DNA of 50,690 bases from Deltaproteobacteria bacterium. GTDB taxonomy: Bacteria; Myxococcota; Kuafuiibacteriia; Kuafuiibacteriales; Kuafuiibacteriaceae. Made by a program: the position numbers and the translations under genes. The DNA lies in contig WYAZ01000192.1 of NCBI GenBank assembly GCA_011526105.1, positions 1 to 50,690 of the forward strand, in the 5' to 3' direction. The notes beneath the pieces were generated by a model that saw only the letters and a program-made list of their open reading frames with translations, was not told where the DNA came from and made no database searches. Position 1 is the stretch's first letter, and each line of letters starts with the position of its first letter. Shown here piece by piece: positions 24,593-33,390 of the stretch.

Positions 24593-25930
24593 ATGCTCAC
24601 AACCTCGCGCTTCAACGCCACCCTGGCCCTCACCGCGCTCTTGGGCGCGGCGGGCTGTGGGCCCACCGCCGATCCAGACCGCCTCTCGACGCGGCTACCG
24701 GAAGCCACCACACACCTCGCCGACTCGAACATCCCCGCGGCGGATGCCAGCCTCGAGACGGTCGTGAGCACAGACGATGCCTCGGCGGCGGAGTATGCGC
24801 TTTCGGCCATCACCTTCCTCGCGAACGGTCAGCGGAGCTGCCCCGGGCTCGGCTCGGCCTTGGCGCGCTTGCGCATCGACTTCGACCCCTCCGTCGTATT
24901 GTTCGGCGCCAATGGATACTTCGGTCGGTATCGTCAGGACCCGGAGATGGCAGCAAACTTCCTCGAGGGCCAGATGGAGCTTGCGGTCGACAACAGCGTC
25001 TTTGCCGATGACGCCGACGTAGAGACGATCATGGCTGCCGGTCGAGACGCGGTGCCTTGTCTCGAAGAAGCCGAGCGTCGCCTCCGGCGCGCCTTTGAGC
25101 TCGCAGGCAGTCCCAGCGTGCAGATTGAGATCCCCGGCGGGCTCTTGCACGTGAGCGAGCCGGTGGTGATGAATGGACCGGAGCTTCGCGTGCTCCAGGC
25201 GTCGCTTGGTCTCGCCGCCTCCAGCTTTCGGATCTCCGACGCCTTCGATGTGAACGTGCCCACCGATGGACCCATGGTGCACCGATGGACCGAAGACCCC
25301 GCGGTGCACGCCCAAAACGTCATGGACCTCGAGGCCATCGCGGACGACCTCAACACGCGGTTCTTGAAGCTCGAAGCGGACGGCGCCGACCGGCTCGAGG
25401 ACGAGCGGGAGCTCATCGCGGAGCGCCTCAACGTGCTGAAGGATGCCCTCACCTGGTCGCGGGAGACGGCGGATGGGGTGGGCCAGATCCAGCTCGGCCG
25501 CGTGTCACCTCGTGCGCTCGAGATCCTCGAAGGCTACGTGGACGCCATGATCGCCTCCGTCGACGGGCCCGCGCGCGTTCCTTTTGCCAGCGGCGAGGTC
25601 GACCTCGATCTGTCGATCTTCTTCGATGGCACCTTCACGCCCATCAGCGAACCCATGGCGGTTGATGCCTACGAGTACCCCGGCAATCCGGAGTTCGAGG
25701 AGCCCGGCTACTACAGCGCCTCACTCTACGTCGATCCGGTCTCGCTCACGACCTTCGCGAATCAGTTCTTCTCGAAGCGCGTGCTCGATGTGCCGGGCCC
25801 CTTTGGCAGCACACACGAGGTCAGTCTGCTCGGGGCCACGCAGGCGGACATCGACGCGCTCGAGACGCTGGTGCTGATGTTCGATCCCTTGAGGTCGTAC
25901 GTCTCGCGGAACTTCTCGCAGGAGTTCTAG
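24593..25930 (+). CDS. Lipoprotein of unknown function
   Basis: About 445 residues from the ATG at 24593, which has AAGGAGG 8 bases upstream and opens the signal LALTALLGAAGC. The frame is open further upstream (24524, 24572) but without such support. The body is largely helical with acidic patches. Examples are LEDERELIAERLNVLKDALTW and repeated Asp/Glu-rich helices near residues 100-180, suggesting TPR-like or coiled segments. A later beta part contains YEYPGNPEFEEPGYYSASLYV. No domain is recognised. It lies 68 bp upstream of the cytochrome c gene in the same direction, so the two may be co-expressed. Confidence 0.75.
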   Translation: MLTTSRFNATLALTALLGAAGCGPTADPDRLSTRLPEATTHLADSNIPAADASLETVVSTDDASAAEYALSAITFLANGQRSCPGLGSALARLRIDFDPSVVLFGANGYFGRYRQDPEMAANFLEGQMELAVDNSVFADDADVETIMAAGRDAVPCLEEAERRLRRAFELAGSPSVQIEIPGGLLHVSEPVVMNGPELRVLQASLGLAASSFRISDAFDVNVPTDGPMVHRWTEDPAVHAQNVMDLEAIADDLNTRFLKLEADGADRLEDERELIAERLNVLKDALTWSRETADGVGQIQLGRVSPRALEILEGYVDAMIASVDGPARVPFASGEVDLDLSIFFDGTFTPISEPMAVDAYEYPGNPEFEEPGYYSASLYVDPVSLTTFANQFFSKRVLDVPGPFGSTHEVSLLGATQADIDALETLVLMFDPLRSYVSRNFSQEF

Positions 25931-25998
25931 AGAGTCGGCCGCGCTTCGGGCAAGAATTGCGTTGACGATTTTTGGTCGGACCGGAGAAAGAGCCGGTC

Positions 25999-27039
25999 AT
26001 GAAGCTGCTTCTCAAGTTTGGTGCCATCCTCCTGGCGGTCCTCCTGTTCAGCGTGGGGGGTCTGTATGGTTGGGCGAGGCAGGCGGTCGCCGAGCGGCTT
26101 TCTCGGACGCACGAGGCTCATCGCATCGACGTTCCGGTTCCGATGCCGCTGACCGAGGCGGAGCTCGCCGCCTTGCGCCAAGAACGAAGCGCGCCGGCTT
26201 CGGAAGGGGCGGAAGTCTCGGCTGATGCAGCACCGACCGACCCGCTCGCCGGCCTGGACCTCGCCGCCATCGCGCTCGAGCGAGCCCAGGCGCGCGGCAA
26301 GCACTTGGTGGAGGCTCGCTACGCGTGCGTCGAGTGCCACGGCAAGAATCTCGCGGGCGGCGTCATGGTCGATGACCCAGCGATGGGGCAGTTGCTCGGT
26401 CCCAACCTGACCGCCGGTGAAGGAAGCCGAACGAAGGGCTTCACGTTCGCCGACTGGGACCGCATCGTTAGGCACGGCCTGAAGAAGGACGGCACCGCCG
26501 CGCTCATGCCATCCGAAGACTTCGTCGAGATGTCGGACCGCGAACTGAGCGACATCATCGCTCACTTGCAAACGTTTCCGGCGGTGGACAACGTCGTGCC
26601 ACCATCGACACTGGGGCCGCTCGGGACCGTGCTCGCCGCGCTCGGTAAGCTCCCGCTCTCGGTCGAGTTCATCAAGGACCACCAAGCCGCGCACGCGGCC
26701 GAGCCGCCGGAGGAAGCCGAAAGCGTCGAGTTCGGGGGTCACTTGGTTCAGATCTGCCGGGGCTGCCACGGTGTGTCGCTCGCTGGTGGACCCATCCCGG
26801 TGGGGCCTCCAGACTGGCCGCCGGCCGCGAACCTCACCCCCCACGAAAGCGGCCTTGCGAGCTGGAGCTTCGAGGACTTCGATCGCGTGATGCGCGAAGG
26901 TAAACGCAAGGACGGCCAGCCCATGAAGGACCCCATGACGCTCGTGGTCCCTTACGCGGTGAAGATGAAGCCGGTCGAGATGAAGGCGATCTGGACGTAT
27001 CTGCGATCTTTGAAACCGCTGCCCGTCGGGGGTCAGTAG
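25999..27039 (+). CDS. Membrane-anchored diheme cytochrome c
   Basis: About 346 residues from the ATG at 25999. A single N-terminal membrane segment (ILLAVLLFSVGGLYGW) probably serves as an uncleaved anchor. Two cytochrome c domains follow. Heme 1 is at Cys110-Cys113-His114 (CVECH) with a candidate Met ligand in AALMPSED. Heme 2 is at Cys253-Cys256-His257 (CRGCH) with Met candidates in QPMKDPM. The arrangement resembles the cytochrome subunits that take electrons from periplasmic dehydrogenases such as GMC/alcohol dehydrogenase complexes. Its redox partner is not adjacent. The GMC oxidase at 10301 is cytosolic-looking, so pairing with it is speculative. Confidence 0.88.
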   Translation: MKLLLKFGAILLAVLLFSVGGLYGWARQAVAERLSRTHEAHRIDVPVPMPLTEAELAALRQERSAPASEGAEVSADAAPTDPLAGLDLAAIALERAQARGKHLVEARYACVECHGKNLAGGVMVDDPAMGQLLGPNLTAGEGSRTKGFTFADWDRIVRHGLKKDGTAALMPSEDFVEMSDRELSDIIAHLQTFPAVDNVVPPSTLGPLGTVLAALGKLPLSVEFIKDHQAAHAAEPPEEAESVEFGGHLVQICRGCHGVSLAGGPIPVGPPDWPPAANLTPHESGLASWSFEDFDRVMREGKRKDGQPMKDPMTLVVPYAVKMKPVEMKAIWTYLRSLKPLPVGGQ

Positions 27040-27067
27040 TTCAACCGATGCGCTTGGGCGCTCGGGT

Positions 27068-28570
27068 TCATGGGGTCTGCGGCACTGCGGGGCGTGCGCG
27101 CAGGATGGCCACGCGAGCGGGCGCGCTCGGATCGGACGAGCTCGCGTAACCGGCGACCAGGAACGTGCGTGCATCGAGCGCGACGAGGTGCGTCTGTGAG
27201 TACACACCGGTGATCGCGTCGTTCTGCTCCGGACAGAGCCCATCTCGATGAGAGAGCTGGAGCGCTTGGCCGAAGGTCACGGTGAATAGGACGGAGTCGT
27301 AGAGCGGGATCACTTGGTGCGCGAGCTGTGCGTTGACGGACACCCACGAGGTCCAGACGCCATTGGCCCCTCGCTGATAGAAGCTGTTGCCGAGGCCGGC
27401 GGTGATCTTCGGGGCTAGGGCGACGATGACCTCCCCCGCTCGGGCGACCCGGTCGAGGCGTTCGTCGGTAGCGACCGGGATGGCTTCGGCTCCGGTGTAC
27501 TGGTCGGCCGACCACACGTGCACGCGATTCCCGGAATCGAGCCCGAAGATGTCCGCATCGCGGACGATCATGCCGAGTCGAGCGCGGCCGTCCTCGAGAT
27601 CCGTCCCGACGAGTTCGCCGCGGACCCGGCGCAGCCGAACGATCCGTCCGTCGTACCGACGCATGACCCACTCGTCCGGGCGTTGGGGTACGAGCTCCGC
27701 GGGACACTGGGGCGCCCCAACCTCCGTGTAGAGCGGCGCAAACGGCGCATCGAACGAAGCGCTCCGCCATACGGTGCTCGTGTGAGTGCCGCCCGACCTC
27801 ACGCAGTCACCCACCAGAACTCCACCTTGGCCATCACCCGCCAGGAATGAGATCGATCCTCGGTCGGCGATCATCTGCGCCAAGAAGTGCGTGGGTTCAA
27901 TCGGGGCGCTGGTCCACTGACCTGCGACTTCGCGAAGGACGTAGATGCGTTCCGAGCGATTGCTCGCATAGCTGACCAGAGCGAGCTTTGGGCCCAGTCC
28001 GGCGACACGGCTCGGGCGCGGCGCGTCGTCCGAGACCACTGTGCCGACGACCTCGAGATCAAAGCAGCCCTCGCGATCGAGGGGCAGTCGCGGGCTCACG
28101 AAGGTCGAAAACGGTGGACCCGCAATTCCGCGAGTCCACTCTTGGGCGCCGACCTCACCGTCGATGTCGAGCCACTGGTCCTCGGGAAAGGAGGTTGAAC
28201 GCGGGATGGGCCCGAAGTCCTCCTCGGTGGTGCGGCTGGGCATGGCACCCGCGTCGAGCCCCAGCTCCGCCAAAGGCTCTTCGTAGTAGCGCGCGACCAC
28301 GCGCAGAGGACCTACGCGATCGTAGGCTTCCAGGAAGGGCAGATCGCGTGGCTCCTCGATCTCGAAGGCCACGACCTCCACGCTGTCGTCGCGCACGAGC
28401 CCGACGATGCCCGATTGAGCAGCGATCGGGGGCTCGAGCTGAACTCGATCGACCTCACGACGTTCGCATCCGGTGAAGGAGAGCAGCCCGAGCGCGAACA
28501 GACTCGCACGACCGCGTCTGTGCTCGAACGGCGCGAGGCTATTCTGCGTCGTAGGCAAACTCGACCTCAT
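27068..28570 (-). CDS. Secreted lipoprotein, possible distant family member 3
   Basis: About 500 residues from the ATG at 28570, which lies inside the 3' end of the upstream gene (32-bp overlap) and opens the signal ASLFALGLLSFTGC. The body is beta-rich with repeated short strands (GQGGVLVGDC, DADIFGLDSGNRVHVW, ARTFLVAGYASS), suggesting a propeller-like fold. Position and a GGVLVGDCVRSGG..WRSAS stretch recall GFLVGSNHC..FWRSEL of its neighbour. N-terminal similarity is weak, so common ancestry is likely but unproven. Its close coupling to 28539-30128 suggests an operon with a shared role. Confidence 0.7.
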   Translation of the reverse strand: MRSSLPTTQNSLAPFEHRRGRASLFALGLLSFTGCERREVDRVQLEPPIAAQSGIVGLVRDDSVEVVAFEIEEPRDLPFLEAYDRVGPLRVVARYYEEPLAELGLDAGAMPSRTTEEDFGPIPRSTSFPEDQWLDIDGEVGAQEWTRGIAGPPFSTFVSPRLPLDREGCFDLEVVGTVVSDDAPRPSRVAGLGPKLALVSYASNRSERIYVLREVAGQWTSAPIEPTHFLAQMIADRGSISFLAGDGQGGVLVGDCVRSGGTHTSTVWRSASFDAPFAPLYTEVGAPQCPAELVPQRPDEWVMRRYDGRIVRLRRVRGELVGTDLEDGRARLGMIVRDADIFGLDSGNRVHVWSADQYTGAEAIPVATDERLDRVARAGEVIVALAPKITAGLGNSFYQRGANGVWTSWVSVNAQLAHQVIPLYDSVLFTVTFGQALQLSHRDGLCPEQNDAITGVYSQTHLVALDARTFLVAGYASSSDPSAPARVAILRARPAVPQTP

Positions 28571-30128
28571 AGACCTCGTCCTCGCCGGCCCCGAGATAGA
28601 CTCGGCCTTCATGCTCCAGCAGAGCTCGGACCCCTTGGTTCTCGCGGTACTCGATGGAGGTGTTTTCGAGCGCCACCGCACTCGAGCATGGATCGAGTTC
28701 ACTTCTCCAGAAGAGCGCCCGGCAGTGGTTGCTTCCGACCAGGAACCCGCCATGCGCAGGCACGCCCAGCACCCGGTCGATCCGTCGCAGAGGCCGCCAT
28801 CGTCCACACGTCACCTCGGTCCCAAGACAGGCCTGGGCCTCGGTCGGGAAATTCAGGCCCAGACTTCTCCAGTCACGGACGGCCGTTCGCTCGAGCAGCA
28901 GACCGCCATCGGCCGAGACGATGAGGGAGGGTCGACCGGTTCGCCGGCGGGTGGCAGAGGTCAACCGATTCAGGTGGGCCTCCGGGATCGCGTGGGCTCG
29001 CTCCGGGTCGAAGCCCAAGAATAGATCCCCTTCGAGCACCTGTCCCCCGTTGGCCAGAACCAGCATCGGGGCGTCGAGTTCACCGAGTGAAAAGATCCAC
29101 GTGCCTTCGAACCCCTCCTCGGACTGTAGTCGGGGCCGCGCAGACGGGCTCGTGGCGGTGAGCACCGTATGGAGACCCACGGCGACGTAGCGGCCGGTCT
29201 CCTCGAGGAGCAGGTGCTCGAGCCGGACCTCCTCGGCTTCGGGGGGCGTGGCCAGGAGCAGTGGCTCGCCCAACACGAGCGGGGAGTCCGGTCGAGCCGT
29301 GAGCCAAATGACGGCGGCACCCTCGTTGAGCCTGTTTGTCCGATCGCTGGTGTCCGGGCGCTGGTCTGCCAGCAGCAGCACCCCTTCGGAGGAGGCGGCC
29401 GCCGTCCTGACGGCCCAGCTGTAGGGATCGGGGGCAAGGGGCAAGGTGGAGGTGACGTCCAGGAAGTCACGCGAAAGATCCGGGGCCTGCCCCCGGCGAA
29501 GTCGCACCACGGCGCTGAAGCCGACCGCGAGCAAGGTGTCGTCGCCGAGGGGTACGAGGGTGTGCACGCGGCCAAGGGCCCCGCGCATCGAGGATGGCAT
29601 GATATGTTCGCTCTCTCCGAACGGACGAAGGATCGCTCTCGGGCCGCGCTGGCAAGCCCTCGCCTCGAAGCGAAGCGCCAACCCCTCTGGCAAGGCCTGT
29701 TGCTCGGCCGCGGCCCCCTGTTCCAGCGGCCACACCAGGATGGCCTCGGCGAGCGCCTCGAGCGGAACGAGCAGACGGCGCTCTTCCTCGAGCAGACCGA
29801 ATTCGCTGCAGAGCTCGAGCTCGCTCGACGCGCGAACCAACGACACTTCGCTGAGGTCTCGAGCGAAGTATGCGGGAAAGGAGGTGCGAGTACGGTCTTC
29901 GTCGAGCTGGAGGAGTTGTCGTTCGTGACCGGGCGGGATCGCAAAGGCGGGTGGCAGCTCGGTCGCCCCTCGATAGGGTCCATCCGGCAGCCCGACGAGC
30001 TGGCCTTCTTCGTCGAGGGTGAGCACGAAGAAGAGGCCGTTCTCGAGCTCGATGCCGAGGTTAGCCGAGTCCACACACGCCGCGCTCACGAGCACGAGCA
30101 GTGCGAAGATGGATCGGCGCCCTCGCAT
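28539..30128 (-). CDS. Secreted lipoprotein, paralogous family member 4
   Basis: 529 residues with a clear signal (IFALLVLVSAAC). Shared with the 16047-17654 product are FPAYFARDLSEVSLVRAS, then ELCSEFGLLEEERRLLVPLE and LPEGLALRFEARAC in the N-terminal half. The C-terminal half shares EGDLFLGF, CLGTEVTCGR, GSNHC and SELDPC. The central part has repeated short strands of the type LLAVGFSAVVRLRRG and YVAVGLHTVLTATSP. These are consistent with a beta propeller, though this is inference. The four Cys of the C-terminal signature probably form two disulfides. Function unknown. The next gene starts within its 3' end. Confidence 0.8.
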   Translation of the reverse strand: MRGRRSIFALLVLVSAACVDSANLGIELENGLFFVLTLDEEGQLVGLPDGPYRGATELPPAFAIPPGHERQLLQLDEDRTRTSFPAYFARDLSEVSLVRASSELELCSEFGLLEEERRLLVPLEALAEAILVWPLEQGAAAEQQALPEGLALRFEARACQRGPRAILRPFGESEHIMPSSMRGALGRVHTLVPLGDDTLLAVGFSAVVRLRRGQAPDLSRDFLDVTSTLPLAPDPYSWAVRTAAASSEGVLLLADQRPDTSDRTNRLNEGAAVIWLTARPDSPLVLGEPLLLATPPEAEEVRLEHLLLEETGRYVAVGLHTVLTATSPSARPRLQSEEGFEGTWIFSLGELDAPMLVLANGGQVLEGDLFLGFDPERAHAIPEAHLNRLTSATRRRTGRPSLIVSADGGLLLERTAVRDWRSLGLNFPTEAQACLGTEVTCGRWRPLRRIDRVLGVPAHGGFLVGSNHCRALFWRSELDPCSSAVALENTSIEYRENQGVRALLEHEGRVYLGAGEDEVYEVEFAYDAE

Positions 30129-30133
30129 GCCGA

Positions 30134-30505
30134 TCAGCTCGCGACCGGGACCTTGTTCCCAGCGTCATCGACGGTCACATAGATCACGTCAGCCTCGGTC
30201 ACCTTGACGACCGAACGGCCATCCGAGCTGCGCAAGGCCTCCACCTCCACGTGGATCTGGAGGCTGGTCCGGCCGGTGCGTGTGCAGGTCGTGTAGAAGG
30301 AGACGACATCTCCCACATAGACCGGTTGGTGAAACTCCACAGCGTTCATCGCGACGGTGACGACCTTGTGACGCGAGACTTTTCGGGCCTCTACCGCGCC
30401 GGCGAGGTCGATTTGGCTCAGGATCACCCCGCCAAAGATGGTCCCGTGGGCGTTCGTGTCTTTGGGGAGCAGCATCACCCGGATCGCGAGGTTTCGTTCG
30501 CCCAT
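30134..30505 (-). CDS. Acyl-CoA thioesterase, hotdog fold (YciA-like)
   Basis: 123 residues from the ATG at 30505 (MGERNLAIRV); the longer upstream frame is Arg-rich and antisense to the next gene. The hotdog signature is present: MLLPKDTNAHGTIFGGVILSQID with the conserved N-x-H-G-x-I-F-G-G turn, then VEFHQPVYVGD. Length fits single-domain YciA/acyl-CoA hydrolases that release free fatty acids from acyl-CoA. It lies 5 bp after the start side of the lipoprotein gene at 30128 and diverges from the nucleotidase gene. It could lower the acyl-CoA pool sensed by FadR-type regulators, but no direct link is seen. Confidence 0.88.
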   Translation of the reverse strand: MGERNLAIRVMLLPKDTNAHGTIFGGVILSQIDLAGAVEARKVSRHKVVTVAMNAVEFHQPVYVGDVVSFYTTCTRTGRTSLQIHVEVEALRSSDGRSVVKVTEADVIYVTVDDAGNKVPVAS

Positions 30506-30561
30506 CCCATTGTTGCTATCAGACCTTGCCCAAAGAGGCATCCGTGGATAGGCAGAGCGCC

Positions 30562-33390
30562 ATGCGCAGCCCCTCCCACCTCTGGTCCCTCCTCCTCGCC
30601 CTCCCGCTCGCCGGCGCCATCGCGTGCGGCGACGACAGCCCCGCCGCCGACCTTGGGGTCGCGGACAGCGGCGTGCATCCGGACGCAACGGTTCGACCCG
30701 ACGCAACCGCGGATGCCGGACGCACCGACACCGGAGTTGCAGACAGCGGCGTGGATGCAGGCGCTGACGCGGGTCCTGTGGACACCGGCCTCGCGCCGCA
30801 GGGCATCGTGCTCATTCACACCAACGACGAGCACAGCCACATGTTCGGCTTCGGACCCGAGGTCGATGACTTCCCCACGCCGGCCACCGCCGGTAGTGGT
30901 CTCGTGGGCGGGGTCAAGCGCCGCGTCGCGATCATCGATCAGATCCGGCAGAACGCACCCAACGAGACCGTCCTTCTGCAGGCGGGCGATCTGTCGATGG
31001 GCACCCTGTTTCACATCGCCAACACCTTCATCGGGGTCGACCTGCTCACGGTGAGCGCCGCCGGCTACGACGCCGTCACGCTCGGCAATCACGAGTTCGA
31101 CTTTGGGGTGAGTTTCTTGGCCGGCGCGATCTCCCGCGGCCGACTCATCGGCACGTCGAACCTGGGTGTGTTCGACAAACCCATCGTCATCAGCAACATT
31201 CGCTTCAGCCTCGACAACGCGGACGACGACGGCCTCGCGGCGCTCCACGGTGATCCCGCGGCCAATCAGCCCCTCGTCCGCACGCGGATCATCGAGCGTG
31301 GCGGCGTGCGCGTTGGTCTCCTCGGCCTCGTCGGTCTCGATGCTGCGCTCGTCGCGCCCTTCAAGCAACCGGTTCGCTTCTCCATCGCTACCAACTCGAA
31401 CGAGGTCTGCACCGGCGCCGCCGACTGCGGTGGTCGCGAGTGCCTCTCTCCCGCGGCAGACCCCACCGCGGCCTCGGGCTTCTGCGCGGTGAACACGGAT
31501 GAGACTGACACCAGCACCCACTTCAACGCGTTGGTCGAGGATGCTGCCTCTGCGGTGCGCGAGCTGCGCACTCAGAACGCCGACCTCGTCGTCTTGCTCT
31601 CGCACATGGGCGTCGACGAACGTGAGCTGAACACCATCGAGACCATGGGCCTCGACATCCGTGACGCAGTGGCCTCGGAGGAGATCTTGCTCGCGGTCGC
31701 GCTCGATCAAGTGCTCGGTGGCGCCGGTGAAAAGGCGATCGACGTCATCGTGGGTGGGCACAGCCATACTGCTCTGCAAGCGCCCCTGGTCGTGCCGATG
31801 CTCCAGGCCGGTCACAACACGTACATCGTTCAGGCCGGTGCGAACGGCGAGTGGGTCGGCAAGATTCGCCTCACGCGCAACTCACCGACGCTCCCGTGGG
31901 AACTCGACACCGACTACAGTGGCCTCGAACACGTCACGGACGAGACCCCGCCTGGACAGGGTGGCTTTGGCATCGTGGCCGACCTCCTCTTGAATCAGGT
32001 GATGGACGGGCTCGAGGGTTCGGCTGCCGCCCGTGGTGGCGACAACCTAATCTTCCCAGGCGAGCAGTGTGATGGCACGGCGTTTCCGGGCAACTCCAGT
32101 CAGTGCGCGGCCCTCATCCCCAACGCCACCGCAGGCTCGGCGTCGTGTTTCACCAATCGTCAGCTCGACACCTCCGCGTGCGTGATGGATTTTCCGAACT
32201 GCGGCGACTCCACGCAGGATGGTGATGAGCACTGCGACGGCGCCGACCTCGGCGGCGCGAGCTGCGTGGCGATAGGCTACAGCGCGGGCACGCTCGCCTG
32301 CCACGCCAACTGCACCTTCGATACTGGAGCCTGTACGCCCATCTTCCCCTCGCTCCTCGAGATCGTGGCGAACTTTGGCGCCAATCCGGCCAATCCGGTC
32401 AGCGGCTTCCCGATTCGCGACAATCCCGGTGTGCGCGGTGACATCTGGTTCCACGGCTTCGGCAGCACGGACTTCGACGTGGGCGAGACCGCGTCCAGCA
32501 ACGAGTCTAACCTCGCCAACCTCGTGACCGACGCCGAGCGCTGGGCGGCGAACAACCTCGTGCCGGCCAACCAGGCGGACCCCATCCGCATCGCGCTCAA
32601 CGCGAACGGCGTGATTCGTGACGGCCTCTACGCGGGCGAGACCGGCGTGCTCACGCTCGCTGACCTGTTCCGCGTGTTGCCGCTTGGCGTCTCACCGCTC
32701 GAGCAGACCCCCGGCTATCCGCTCATCGACTTCTGGCTGACGGTGCCTGAGGTGAAGGCCGGCCTGGAACTCGGCGTGAGCGTCGGCCTGAACAGCGACT
32801 CCTTCTGGCTCGACGTGTCCGGTATCCAGGTCGAGTACGATCTCTCCTTGCCGGCCTTCGACCCCGCGAACCCGCTCACCACCGGGCGAATCACGAAGTT
32901 GACGCTCACCGATCCAACCGCGGCTGACTGGGACGATACCCAGCTCGAGCTCGCGCCGCTGTTCGACCTCAGCGCCCAAGGTGATCCCTTCCTTGGAAAC
33001 TCGGGTCGGCTCATTCACGTGGGGACCAGCCTCTACATCGGTCTCTTCCTCGAAGGCTTTGGGCTCTGCCCCCGCGTGACGAATAGCGCCACCGCGTTTT
33101 CGCCGAGCTGTGCGCCTTGCACGAGCGACGCACAGTGCCGAGGAGACCTCGGCTTCACCTGCAACACCACCGTTGGGCAGTGCCGCGGCGGCCCACCGGC
33201 GCCGTTCTATCTGCGAACGCTGGTGCCTCAGAACAGCCAAGAGGTGAAGGAGTTCCTCGCGCTCACCTCGTACGTCCGCAATCTTCCGGATGCGGGCAAG
33301 CTCCCTGCCGTGTACAACACGGCAGTGCCACGGCGCTTCTGCTGTGTGGGCACGGCGTGCCCCGCGGATGGAAGCCGAAGCTGTCAGTGA
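30562..33390 (+). CDS. 5'-nucleotidase/UshA-family lipoprotein with Cys-rich insert
   Basis: About 942 residues from the ATG at 30562 (signal ending LPLAGAIAC), then an Asp/Thr-rich linker. The metallophosphatase domain has HTNDEHSHMF (Asp89, His91), GNHEFDFG, LLSHMGVDE and VGGHSHT. The C-terminal nucleotidase domain has SNESNLANLVTDA and IRIALNANGVIRDGLY, then FRVLPLG. Between them, at about residues 495-590, two Cys-rich modules are inserted (GEQCDGTAFPG..., CGDSTQDGDEHCDGADLGG...). These match the modules of the 7850-10267 protein. Another Cys patch precedes the C-terminus (CAPCTSDAQCRGD). It probably hydrolyses extracellular nucleotides or other phosphoesters; the insert may anchor it to the surface layer. 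It overlaps the next gene by 23 bp. Confidence 0.9.
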   Translation: MRSPSHLWSLLLALPLAGAIACGDDSPAADLGVADSGVHPDATVRPDATADAGRTDTGVADSGVDAGADAGPVDTGLAPQGIVLIHTNDEHSHMFGFGPEVDDFPTPATAGSGLVGGVKRRVAIIDQIRQNAPNETVLLQAGDLSMGTLFHIANTFIGVDLLTVSAAGYDAVTLGNHEFDFGVSFLAGAISRGRLIGTSNLGVFDKPIVISNIRFSLDNADDDGLAALHGDPAANQPLVRTRIIERGGVRVGLLGLVGLDAALVAPFKQPVRFSIATNSNEVCTGAADCGGRECLSPAADPTAASGFCAVNTDETDTSTHFNALVEDAASAVRELRTQNADLVVLLSHMGVDERELNTIETMGLDIRDAVASEEILLAVALDQVLGGAGEKAIDVIVGGHSHTALQAPLVVPMLQAGHNTYIVQAGANGEWVGKIRLTRNSPTLPWELDTDYSGLEHVTDETPPGQGGFGIVADLLLNQVMDGLEGSAAARGGDNLIFPGEQCDGTAFPGNSSQCAALIPNATAGSASCFTNRQLDTSACVMDFPNCGDSTQDGDEHCDGADLGGASCVAIGYSAGTLACHANCTFDTGACTPIFPSLLEIVANFGANPANPVSGFPIRDNPGVRGDIWFHGFGSTDFDVGETASSNESNLANLVTDAERWAANNLVPANQADPIRIALNANGVIRDGLYAGETGVLTLADLFRVLPLGVSPLEQTPGYPLIDFWLTVPEVKAGLELGVSVGLNSDSFWLDVSGIQVEYDLSLPAFDPANPLTTGRITKLTLTDPTAADWDDTQLELAPLFDLSAQGDPFLGNSGRLIHVGTSLYIGLFLEGFGLCPRVTNSATAFSPSCAPCTSDAQCRGDLGFTCNTTVGQCRGGPPAPFYLRTLVPQNSQEVKEFLALTSYVRNLPDAGKLPAVYNTAVPRRFCCVGTACPADGSRSCQ

